A stretch of DNA of 64,000 nt. Origin: Craurococcus roseus. GTDB taxonomy: Bacteria > Pseudomonadota > Alphaproteobacteria > Acetobacterales > Acetobacteraceae. The stretch lies in the NCBI RefSeq assembly GCF_039523795.1, contig NZ_BAAAFZ010000006.1, positions 103,163 to 167,162 on the forward strand, in the 5' to 3' direction. The position numbers were made by a program, and so were the translations under genes. The notes under the pieces were generated by a model. The model made no database searches. It was not told where the DNA came from and was given only the letters and a program-made list of their open reading frames with translations. This document shows positions 25,461 through 32,972 of this stretch, in pieces (position 1 is the first letter of the stretch; each line of letters starts with the position of its first letter).

Positions 25461-26663
25461 TCAACGGAGCCCGGCGCAGAACTTCTGGATGCGCCCGCAC
25501 GCCTCGGTCAACACAGCGTCGGAGGTCGCGTAGCTGATGCGGAAGTGGCCCGGGAACATGAAGGCCGCGCCGTGGACGCAGGCCACGCCCGCCTCCTCCA
25601 GCAGCGCGGTGCAGAAGTCCTCGTCCGTTTCGATGCGCTTGCCGCCGGCGGTGGTCTTGCCGACGCAGCCCTGCATGGAGGGGAAGACGTAGAAGGCGCC
25701 CTCCGGCTTGTGGCAGCGCAGGCCGGGCGCGGCGTTCAGCATCTCCACCACGAGGTCGCGGCGGCGCTGGTACGCCTCCTTCATCACGTCGATGCTGTCC
25801 TGCGGACCGCTGAGGGCCTCCACGGCGGCGGCCTGGCTGACGCTGCTGGTGTTGCTGGTGCTCTGGCTTTGCAGCTTGTCCATGGCCTTGATGAGCGGCA
25901 CCGGCGCCGCGGCATAGCCGATGCGCCAGCCGGTCATCGCGTAGGCCTTGGAGCAGCCATTCATGGTCACGGTGCGGTCGCGCAGCCGCGGCTCCACTTC
26001 CAGCACCGTCGGCGGGCGGAAGCCGTCATAGGCCAGCTTGTTGTAGATGTCGTCGGTGAACACCCACACGTCCGGATGGCGCAGCAGCACCTCGGTGAGC
26101 GCCTTCAGCTCCTCCCCGGTGTAGGCGGCCCCGGTCGGGTTGCTCGGGTTGTTCAGGATGAGCCACTTGGTGCGCGGCGTGACCGCCGCCTCCAACTGCT
26201 CGGGGCGCATCTTGAAGCCCTGGTTCTCGCCGCAGGGGACGATCACCGGCTTGCCCTCGGCCAGCTCGACGATGTCCGGGTAGCTCACCCAGCAGGGCGC
26301 AGGGATGATGGCCTCGTCGCCCGGCCCGATGGTGGCGAGCAGCGCGTCGAAGATCACCTGCTTGCCGCCGGTGGCGACCAGGATCTCCTCCGGCGTGAAA
26401 TCGACGCCGTGGTCCGCCTTGAAGCGGGCGCAGACGGCCTTCCGCAGTTCCAGCGTCCCGGCGACGTCCGTGTACTTGGTTTCGCCGCGCTCGATGGCGG
26501 CGATGGCGGCGTCCTTGATGTTGCGCGGCGTGTCGAAGTCCGGCTCGCCGGCGGAAAGGCCGATCACGTCCTTGCCCGCAGCCTTCAGCGCCCGCGCCTT
26601 CGCCGTCATGGCGATGGTGAGCGAGGGGGAGATGCGGTCGAGGCGGTCGGCGACGAGCTTCAT
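25461..26663 (-). CDS. aspC: PLP-dependent aspartate aminotransferase (class I), copy 2
   Basis: A 400-residue class I aminotransferase of the alphaproteobacterial AatA/AspC type. Key positions are GLSAGEPDFDTP, ILNNPSNPTGAAYTGEE, DDIYNKLAYDGF, the PLP lysine in NGCSKAYAMTGWRIGY and the carboxylate Arg in HFRISYAT. The conserved ITAYSPS-like N-terminus (RISPSLTIAMTAKARALKA) and length match ATase subgroup Ib. It is separated from copy 1 by 75 bases. The two proteins share the same length and block order, which indicates a tandem duplication followed by divergence. Confidence 0.92.
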   Translation of the reverse strand: MKLVADRLDRISPSLTIAMTAKARALKAAGKDVIGLSAGEPDFDTPRNIKDAAIAAIERGETKYTDVAGTLELRKAVCARFKADHGVDFTPEEILVATGGKQVIFDALLATIGPGDEAIIPAPCWVSYPDIVELAEGKPVIVPCGENQGFKMRPEQLEAAVTPRTKWLILNNPSNPTGAAYTGEELKALTEVLLRHPDVWVFTDDIYNKLAYDGFRPPTVLEVEPRLRDRTVTMNGCSKAYAMTGWRIGYAAAPVPLIKAMDKLQSQSTSNTSSVSQAAAVEALSGPQDSIDVMKEAYQRRRDLVVEMLNAAPGLRCHKPEGAFYVFPSMQGCVGKTTAGGKRIETDEDFCTALLEEAGVACVHGAAFMFPGHFRISYATSDAVLTEACGRIQKFCAGLR

Positions 26664-26882
26664 GGCGTCCTGCGGTCCGGGGCGGAGACGGCAGACGCTA
26701 CCCCCCGGACGCCGGCCATTCAACTCGGGCGCCCCGCTCCGCCGCGGCTGGCGGTCCTGTGTATGGAGCGATTCGGCAACGCTTCCGGAGTTGGCGCGGA
26801 TGGCATCGTTTCCGTAGGGTCGCGCGCAAAACGGCGGCAAGCCAGCAGCGACACGACAAGCCAACCGATGGGGAGTCTTTCG

Positions 26883-28094
26883 ATGGCACAGTATCCTTCC
26901 GCCGCGGCGTTGCGACGCGCGGCCGGCGCTTCCCTCCTCGCCGTCGCCCTGCTCGCCCCGGCCGGGCAGGCCAGGGCCGCCGACACGGAAAACAAGGCGG
27001 CCGGTGCCGAGGCCGAGTCGCCGGCGCCCGCCCAAGCGCCGGCCAGGTTGCCGCCAAGCCCCGCCGCCCGGCCACCGGCCGCGCCACGGGACGAACCGCC
27101 GTCCGACACCGCCCCGTCGCCGCGCGACACGGCCGCGCAGCCCGCCGCTCCGACTCCGGCGCCCGCCCCCGCCGCCGCGCGGGACGACGGGCCGCGGCGG
27201 CCGCGCTTCTGCGCCGGCATTCGCGCCGGCAACTACACCTTCGCGGCCGAGCGGATCGCGGAGCGTGCCCGCTCCGACGGGCTCGACCTCGAGGTCGTCC
27301 ACACGGCCGGCGCGGCCGAGAACCTGCGGCGGCTGAGCGCGGGCGAGTGCGACTTCGGCCTGTCGCAGAGCGACCTGTTCGATCTGCGGAGCGCGGAGGA
27401 GCCCGAAGCCGTGCGCGGCATCGCGCCCTTCAAGCGCGTCTACACCGAGTACGTCCACGTGCTCTGCCCGATCGCGTCCGGCCTGACCGGCACGGCGCAG
27501 TTCGGGCCGAACACCCGCCTCATCACCGGCGCCGAGGGCAGCGGCACCTCCGAGACGTGGCGCGCCTTCCGCGCCGCCGTGCCGCGGCTCGACGGCGTGC
27601 AGCGCATCCCGGACCCGGTGAACCTCGTCGCCGTCAACCGCGTGAAGGACGGCCGGGACGTGTGCATGCTCTGGGTGTCCGGGCTGAACAGCAGCGACAT
27701 CCAGGGCGCGAACGCCATGTCCGCCAACACGCCGGACAAGCGGCGCACCATGCGCCTCATCAGCGTGAACGAGCCGGTGCTGCGGGCCGCCCGCGGCGGC
27801 GACGGGCGGCCGATGTACCGGTTCGAGCCCATACGCGCCCGCTTCGGCTCCTACGACAACCTGATCGACCCTGTGCGCGACCCGGAATCGCGGGCGCTCC
27901 GCCCCGGGTCGGTGGTGGTCCCGGTGGTGGACGCCATCATCTTCGCCAGGGAAGGGGCGCTGTCCGCGCTGCCCAACAAGGGCTCCGAACTGGTGAAGGC
28001 CGCGGAGGAGGCGGGGCCGGCCATCTGGGCCCGGGTGAGCCCGCCACCGCCCCAGCAGCGCGCCGAAGCGCCTCCGCCGTCCGGCCGGCGTTGA
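26883..28094 (+). CDS. TAXI-family (TRAP-type) solute-binding protein with a Pro/Ala-rich linker
   Basis: A 403-residue exported protein. A signal peptide (ends near QARAAD, residue 33) is followed by about 70 residues that are mostly Pro, Ala and Glu. A TAXI-type binding domain comes next: FCAGIRAGNYTFAAERIAE, then LEVVHTAGAAENLRRLSAGECDFGLSQSDLF, matching the family's ligand loop. A normal TAXI protein lacks the long linker. No TRAP membrane subunits are next to it. The ATG at 26883 follows GGGGAG; an in-frame ATG at 26868 is the alternative. It ends with another Pro-rich tail. Confidence 0.75.
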   Translation: MAQYPSAAALRRAAGASLLAVALLAPAGQARAADTENKAAGAEAESPAPAQAPARLPPSPAARPPAAPRDEPPSDTAPSPRDTAAQPAAPTPAPAPAAARDDGPRRPRFCAGIRAGNYTFAAERIAERARSDGLDLEVVHTAGAAENLRRLSAGECDFGLSQSDLFDLRSAEEPEAVRGIAPFKRVYTEYVHVLCPIASGLTGTAQFGPNTRLITGAEGSGTSETWRAFRAAVPRLDGVQRIPDPVNLVAVNRVKDGRDVCMLWVSGLNSSDIQGANAMSANTPDKRRTMRLISVNEPVLRAARGGDGRPMYRFEPIRARFGSYDNLIDPVRDPESRALRPGSVVVPVVDAIIFAREGALSALPNKGSELVKAAEEAGPAIWARVSPPPPQQRAEAPPPSGRR

Positions 28095-28122
28095 CGGCGC
28101 GGCGGGCCGGCGCCTGAGGCGG

Positions 28123-28953
28123 TCAGGCCCCGGGCGCCCTGCCGGCATGGCGGCCCAGCAGCGCCCACCAGCCGGCCGCCGCCAGTCCCGCCAGGAGCAG
28201 GAAAAGCACGCCGATCGCGTTCACCTCCGGCGTCACGCCGACGCGGAGCGCCGAGAAGACCAGCATCGGCAATGTCGTGCCCGCCGGGCCGCTGACGAAG
28301 CTCGCCAGCACCACGTCGTCGAGCGAGAGGGTGAAGGCGAGCAGCCAAGCGGCCGCCAGCGCCGGGGCGATCAGCGGCAGGGTCACGGTGCGGAACACGG
28401 TGAAGGGCCCGGCGCCGAGGTCGGCCGCCGCTTCCTCCAGGCTGCGGTCCAACGTGGCGAGCCGCGCCTGCACCAGCACCGCCGCGTAGGCGAGGCCGAG
28501 CGTCGCGTGCGCGAGCAGCACGGTGAAGGCGCCCCGGTCCGCTTGCCAGCCGAAAAAGGCTTCCAACGCCGCCTGCGCGGAAACGAAGAGCAGCAGCAGC
28601 GACAGCCCCGTCACCACCTCCGGCAGCACCAGCGGCGCCCCGGCCAGCGCGCCGAACAATGCCCGCCCGCGGAACCGCCCGAAGCGCGCCAGCGCCCAAC
28701 CGGCCATGCCGCCGAGCAGCACCGCGAGCGTGGCGGCGCCGGCCGCGACGCGCACCGAGAGCCACGCCGCCTCCAGCATCCGCTCGTTCGCCGCCAGCGA
28801 CCGGAACCAACGCAAGGAGAAGCCGCCCCATTGGAACGGGATGCGGTCGGCGCTGAAGGCGTAGACGGCGAGCAGCAGGATCGGCGCCCAGAGGAAGCCC
28901 AAGCCCAGCGCCAGCCCCCAACGGCCCGACGAGAACCGCCGTCCCGCCTTCAC
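28123..28953 (-). CDS. potI: Polyamine ABC transporter permease (PotI/PotC type)
   Basis: A 276-residue inner-membrane permease with about six helices. The EAA loop reads LEEAAADLGAGPFTVFRTVTLPLI, characteristic of spermidine/putrescine permeases, and FSLDDVV-like SLDDVVLASFVSGP follows. Its GTG overlaps the stop of the other permease by four bases (GTGA). It is the last gene of the four-gene operon. Confidence 0.87.
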   Translation of the reverse strand: MKAGRRFSSGRWGLALGLGFLWAPILLLAVYAFSADRIPFQWGGFSLRWFRSLAANERMLEAAWLSVRVAAGAATLAVLLGGMAGWALARFGRFRGRALFGALAGAPLVLPEVVTGLSLLLLFVSAQAALEAFFGWQADRGAFTVLLAHATLGLAYAAVLVQARLATLDRSLEEAAADLGAGPFTVFRTVTLPLIAPALAAAWLLAFTLSLDDVVLASFVSGPAGTTLPMLVFSALRVGVTPEVNAIGVLFLLLAGLAAAGWWALLGRHAGRAPGA

Positions 28954-29810
28954 CGCGCCTCCAGCCGCTGGAACAGGCGGATGGGCGGAATCAGCACCAG
29001 GAGCAGCAGCACCGCCACCGCCGCCGCCAGCGGCCAGTCGCGGTTGCGGAAGAACTCCTCCCACAGCACGCGCCCCACCAGCCGCGCCTCCGGCGGGCCG
29101 AGCAGTTCGGGGATCACCACCTCGCCCATCGCCGGGATGAACACCAGCAGGAAGCCCGCGGCGGCGCCGGGCAGCGTCAGCGGCAGGACCACGGTGCGGA
29201 AGGCGGCGGCGGGCGAGGCGCCGAGGTCGGCCGCCGCCTCCTCCAGCGACGGGTCGAGCCGCGTGAGCGCCGCGACCAGCGGCAGCACGGCGAAGGGCAG
29301 GTAGGCGTGGACCATGCCGAGCAGCAGCGCGCCGTCCGTGTAGAGCAGCGGCACCGGCGACTCGACCAGGCCGAGCCCCATCAGTACGCCGTTCACCCAG
29401 CCGCCGTCGCGGAGCAGGCCGATCCAGGCCCCGACGCGCGGCAGGAAGCCGGTCCAGAATGGCAGCAGCACCAGCGCCAGCAACAGCGTCCGCCGCTCCG
29501 GACGCGCCCGCGCGATGCCGAGCGCCATCGGGTAGGCCAGCAGCAAGCAGGCCAGGGCGGTGAGGATGGCCGTGCGGAAGGAGCGGAGGAAGGCGGCGAG
29601 GTGCCAGCCCTCCTCCCTCAGCACCTCCAACGCCTCGCCGCCTTGCCAGACGGGCCGGCCGCCCTCCCACCGGAACGGCGGCGAGACGGGCGGCACGCCG
29701 TCGCCCGGCGCGGCCAGCGCGATGGCGAGGAGCACCGCCACCGGCGCCGCCACCAGGAACAGCAGCCACAGCCAGGGCGGCAGCAGCACGGCGGCGCGGC
29801 GCGCCATCAT
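28950..29810 (-). CDS. potH: Polyamine ABC transporter permease (PotH/PotB type)
   Basis: A 286-residue permease. LPFWTGFLPRVGAWIGLLRDGGWVN is the typical periplasmic gate region, and LEEAAADLGASPAAAFRTVVLPL the EAA loop. The start is the first of two adjacent ATGs (ATGATG), and it overlaps the potG stop (ATGA). It forms the heterodimeric channel with PotI. Confidence 0.88.
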   Translation of the reverse strand: MMARRAAVLLPPWLWLLFLVAAPVAVLLAIALAAPGDGVPPVSPPFRWEGGRPVWQGGEALEVLREEGWHLAAFLRSFRTAILTALACLLLAYPMALGIARARPERRTLLLALVLLPFWTGFLPRVGAWIGLLRDGGWVNGVLMGLGLVESPVPLLYTDGALLLGMVHAYLPFAVLPLVAALTRLDPSLEEAAADLGASPAAAFRTVVLPLTLPGAAAGFLLVFIPAMGEVVIPELLGPPEARLVGRVLWEEFFRNRDWPLAAAVAVLLLLVLIPPIRLFQRLEAR

Positions 29811-30877
29811 TCCTTGAGCACCACGTTCGCGCCGTCTTCCCAGGCGAGCGCCACGCCGTCGCCGGGCGGTGGCGGCGCGGCGCCGCCCGGCAGCACGACG
29901 CGCAGCACCTGCCCGCCCGCGGTCGCCACCAACGCCACCCACGCCTCGCCGCGGTAGGCCAACTCGCGCAGGGTGCCGGCGGCGGTATTGGCGCCCCGCG
30001 GCGCGTCCGTCGCCGGCAGCAAGCCGATGCGCTCCGGCCGCACCGCCACGGAGACGGCCGCGCCCGCCGGCGGCGCGGCACCGGGCAGACGCAGCGTGCA
30101 GCCCACTGCCGGGCACTCCACCGCGCCGTCCGCTCCCGCGCGCCCTTCCAGCAGGTTCGCCCCGCCCAGGAATTCCGCGACGAAGCGCGTGGCCGGGCGG
30201 TCGTACAAGACCCGCGGCGCGTCGCACTGGACCAGCCGCCCGCCCTCCAGCACCGCCACGCGGTCCGCCAGAGAGAGCGCCTCCGCCTGGTCGTGCGTCA
30301 CCATGACGAAGCCCGCGCCGGTGCGCCGTTGCAAGGCGCGCAGCTCGAAGCCGGTGCGCTCCCTCAACCCGGCGTCGAGCGCGCCCAGCGGCTCGTCCAG
30401 CAGCAGCAGGGAGGGCCGCTTCGCCAGGCTCCGCACCAGCGCCACGCGCTGCCGCTGCCCGCCGGAGAGCTGGTGCGGCATCCGCCGCTCCATCCCCTGG
30501 AGGCCGACCATGGCCAGCGCCTCCGCCACGCGCCGCGCGATCTCGGGCCGGGCCACGCCCTCGCGCCGCAGGCCGTATGCCACGTTGTCGAACACGCTCA
30601 GGTGCGGGAACAGCGCGTAGGACTGGAACACCATGCCCACGTCGCGCGCCTGCGGCGGCTTGCCGGCGAGGTCTTCCCCCCGCAGCAGGATGCGCCCCGA
30701 ATCCGGCGTCTCGAATCCCGCGACCAAGCGCAGCAGCGTGGACTTGCCTGAGCCCGAACCGCCGAGCAGCGCCAGGAACTCGCCCGGCGCCACGTCGAGG
30801 TCCAGCCCATCCAGCGCCGCCACCGGGCCGAACCGCTTGGCGACGCCCTCGATCCGCAGCAGCGGCTCGGCCGGCAC
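29807..30877 (-). CDS. potG: Polyamine ABC transporter ATP-binding protein
   Basis: A 356-residue ATPase. Walker A is GGSGSGKST (39-47), the Q-loop VFQSYALFPH, the signature LSGGQRQRVALVRSL, and Walker B LLLLDEPLGALD. The C-terminal ~110 residues form the TOBE/OB regulatory domain (AVRPERIGLL) typical of PotA/PotG. The start is a GTG at 30877, six bases after potF ends. Energises uptake of putrescine or spermidine. Confidence 0.9.
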   Translation of the reverse strand: MPAEPLLRIEGVAKRFGPVAALDGLDLDVAPGEFLALLGGSGSGKSTLLRLVAGFETPDSGRILLRGEDLAGKPPQARDVGMVFQSYALFPHLSVFDNVAYGLRREGVARPEIARRVAEALAMVGLQGMERRMPHQLSGGQRQRVALVRSLAKRPSLLLLDEPLGALDAGLRERTGFELRALQRRTGAGFVMVTHDQAEALSLADRVAVLEGGRLVQCDAPRVLYDRPATRFVAEFLGGANLLEGRAGADGAVECPAVGCTLRLPGAAPPAGAAVSVAVRPERIGLLPATDAPRGANTAAGTLRELAYRGEAWVALVATAGGQVLRVVLPGGAAPPPPGDGVALAWEDGANVVLKE

Positions 30878-30883
30878 GCCCCG

Positions 30884-31990
30884 TCAGCGCCCCGCCTTGA
30901 AGCGCGACCACAGCCGGGCGCGGGCGCGCTCCACGGCGGGCGGCGGGGTGCTCGGCAGGAAGGCGTCCGCCAACGCTTCCGCCGGCGGGTGGATGGTGGG
31001 GTCGTTCCGGATGGCCTCCGCCATCAACGGGCGGGACGCGGGCACGGCGTTGGGGTAGCGCACCTTGTCGCTGATCCCGGCCATCACCTCGGGCCGGAGC
31101 AGGAAGTCGATGAAGGCGTGCGCCGCCTCCGGGTTGGGCGCGTCGGCGGGGATGGCGAGCATGTCGAACCAGAGGTGCGCCCCTCCGCGCGGCGCCGAAT
31201 AGGCGACCTCCACGCCCCGCCCCGCCTCGCGCGCCCGCGCCGCGGCCTGGATGGCGTCGCCGCTGTAGGTCAGCGCGGCGCAGATCTCGCCGGTGGCCAG
31301 CATGTCCACCAGCGCGCCGGAGCCGGGGATGGCGCGCAGGTGCGGCCGGATCGCCATCAGCGCCTGCTCCGCCGCGCGCAGGTCCCCGGCGTCGCCGCTG
31401 TCCGGGTTCCGGCCGAGCCACTTCAACACGGAGGGCAGCACGTCCGTCGCGCTGTCCATCACCGCGAGGCCGCAGCGCGCGAGGCGCGCGGCGTTCTCCG
31501 GCTTCAGCACCATGCCGAGCCCGTCCCCCGCCGCGTCCGGCGCCAACTCCTTCACGCGGTCGGGCCGGTACCCGACGCCGACCGTGCCCCAGAGGTAGAT
31601 GACGCCGTGCTTGTTGCCCAGGTCGGCGCGCTCCGCCACGCGCGCCATCAGCGCCGGGTCGAGGTTGCGCCAGTTCGGGATGCGGTCGCGGTCCAGCGGC
31701 CTGAGCGCCCCGGCCCGCGCCAGCCGCGCGAAGGTCGGCTCGCTGGAAGGGACGATGACGTCGTAGCCCGAGCGCCCGGCGGAGAGCTTGCCCTCGAGCG
31801 TTTCCAGGCTGTCGTACACGTCGTAGCGCACGCGCACGCCGGTCTCGCGCTCGAAGCGCTGGATGGCGGCGGGGTCGATGTAGTCCGTCCAGTTGTAGAC
31901 GTTGAGCACCGGCTGTTGCTGCGCAGCGACCGGGCGCGGCGTGGGCAGGAGCAGCAGCGCGGCGGCGAGGAGGAGCAGGGCGCGTTTCAT
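30884..31990 (-). CDS. potF: Polyamine-binding periplasmic protein (PotF/PotD type)
   Basis: A 368-residue receptor. The signal peptide (MKRALLLLAAALLLLPTPRPVAAQ) is followed by LNVYNWTDYIDPAAIQRFERETGVRV, the hallmark polyamine-binding entry with the Trp and Asp/Tyr that line the site. YDVIVPSSEPTFARL and KHGVIYLWGTVGVGY are further conserved parts. The order receptor-ATPase-permease-permease matches potFGHI rather than potABCD, favouring putrescine, but specificity cannot be confirmed. An in-frame ATG at 32050 is less likely because it precedes the signal peptide by 20 residues. Confidence 0.88.
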   Translation of the reverse strand: MKRALLLLAAALLLLPTPRPVAAQQQPVLNVYNWTDYIDPAAIQRFERETGVRVRYDVYDSLETLEGKLSAGRSGYDVIVPSSEPTFARLARAGALRPLDRDRIPNWRNLDPALMARVAERADLGNKHGVIYLWGTVGVGYRPDRVKELAPDAAGDGLGMVLKPENAARLARCGLAVMDSATDVLPSVLKWLGRNPDSGDAGDLRAAEQALMAIRPHLRAIPGSGALVDMLATGEICAALTYSGDAIQAAARAREAGRGVEVAYSAPRGGAHLWFDMLAIPADAPNPEAAHAFIDFLLRPEVMAGISDKVRYPNAVPASRPLMAEAIRNDPTIHPPAEALADAFLPSTPPPAVERARARLWSRFKAGR

Positions 31991-32065
31991 GCCGCACCCG
32001 CGTAGCAGGAAAGCCCGGACCTGCCAGCCCGCACGAAGCGCTGAGTTCAACTAGGCTTAAATTCC

Positions 32066-32094
32066 TTGACACTTGTGGTTCTGTTGGGCTAAAC
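32066..32094 (+). promoter_or_regulatory. Sigma-70-type promoter for the tail-like cassette
   Basis: TTGACA (32066-32071), a 17-base spacer and CTAAAC (32089-32094) give a good consensus match, rare in this GC-rich window. It lies 135 bases upstream of the first tail-like gene. The segment 32045-32095 is AT-richer than its surroundings. Confidence 0.55.
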
Positions 32095-32228
32095 CCGTTT
32101 CCGCCAACGGGCGAGCTGCGCCCGGAGCCTTCCCGCACAATCCAGAGCCGTCCCCGCCGCGCCCGCCCGGAGCCGCCCCGCCCCGGGCGCGCCCGTGCGC
32201 GCGCCCGGCCGCCAGTACGGAGGACCCC

Positions 32229-32882
32229 GTGCCCTTCAGCCCCGACGACCTAGGCGCCCTGTTCCAGGGCGACGGCTTCACCCTCTGGCACTACCGCACC
32301 GCGGACACGCGCGCCGCCGTCGCCGCGGCCGGCTACTTCGCCCCGGTGGCGGCGCGCATGTTCCCCGGCGACCTCGTCATCCTCCAGGCCGCCGACGCCA
32401 TGGCGCTCCTGCCGGTGCGGGCGGGCACGGCGCTCGGCACCGGCGTCACGCTCGACGGCGCGGTGGGCGCCCTCAGCCTGGCGCGGAGCGCCGCGCAACG
32501 CTTCTCCTTCTCGCAAACGGCGCAGGCCGTTGTGCGGACGCTGGTGCTCGGCCCGATCGCCGCCAGCATGGTCGCCGGCAGCGCCTTCGCGGTCAGCGCA
32601 ACCGTCACCGGCCCGGTCAGCCAAGTGGTGTTCACCGTGCGCGACAGCGCCGGCGCGCCCCTGCCGCCCGCGAAGACCGTCAACGTCACGAACGGGCGCG
32701 CCGTCACCAGCTTCCCGGCGCCGCCCATCGGCACCGGCTACCGCGTCCACGCCGAGGCCGTGCAGGACCCCTCCGTGTCCGCCGAGTCCCGCGCCTTCAG
32801 CGTCGGCCCCGACCTCAAGCTGCTGCTGCTCGAAGACGACACGCGGCTGCTGACCGAAGCCGGCGACCGTTTGGTCCAGTAG
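32229..32882 (+). CDS. Phage-tail-associated hypothetical protein
   Basis: A 217-residue protein starting at a GTG behind GGAGG. The N-terminal part (FQGDGFTLWHYRTADTRAAV...GYF...PGDLVILQA) resembles short proteins found next to tail fibres in alphaproteobacterial prophages. The middle (about 120-195) looks like a bacterial Ig-like beta domain (VVFTVRDSAGAPL, VTNGRAVTSF). The end, LKLLLLEDDTRLLTEAGDRL, is a repeated-Leu/Asp strand motif common at the end of tail-related proteins. It may be a fibre connector or decoration. The identification is by pattern and context only. Confidence 0.5.
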   Translation: MPFSPDDLGALFQGDGFTLWHYRTADTRAAVAAAGYFAPVAARMFPGDLVILQAADAMALLPVRAGTALGTGVTLDGAVGALSLARSAAQRFSFSQTAQAVVRTLVLGPIAASMVAGSAFAVSATVTGPVSQVVFTVRDSAGAPLPPAKTVNVTNGRAVTSFPAPPIGTGYRVHAEAVQDPSVSAESRAFSVGPDLKLLLLEDDTRLLTEAGDRLVQ

Positions 32883-32972
32883 CCGCCGCACCTCTCCCCC
32901 CACAGCCAGAACCGACTCGAACCGGGGCCCCCAGGGGCCGCCGGCGCGTCCCGATTCCCGAACGGAGCCCCC

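Noticed and set aside
25461..28148. Single long minus-strand frame across the second aminotransferase and beyond
   Set aside because: The aminotransferase begins at 26663; the upstream part is low-complexity and opposes the TAXI gene.
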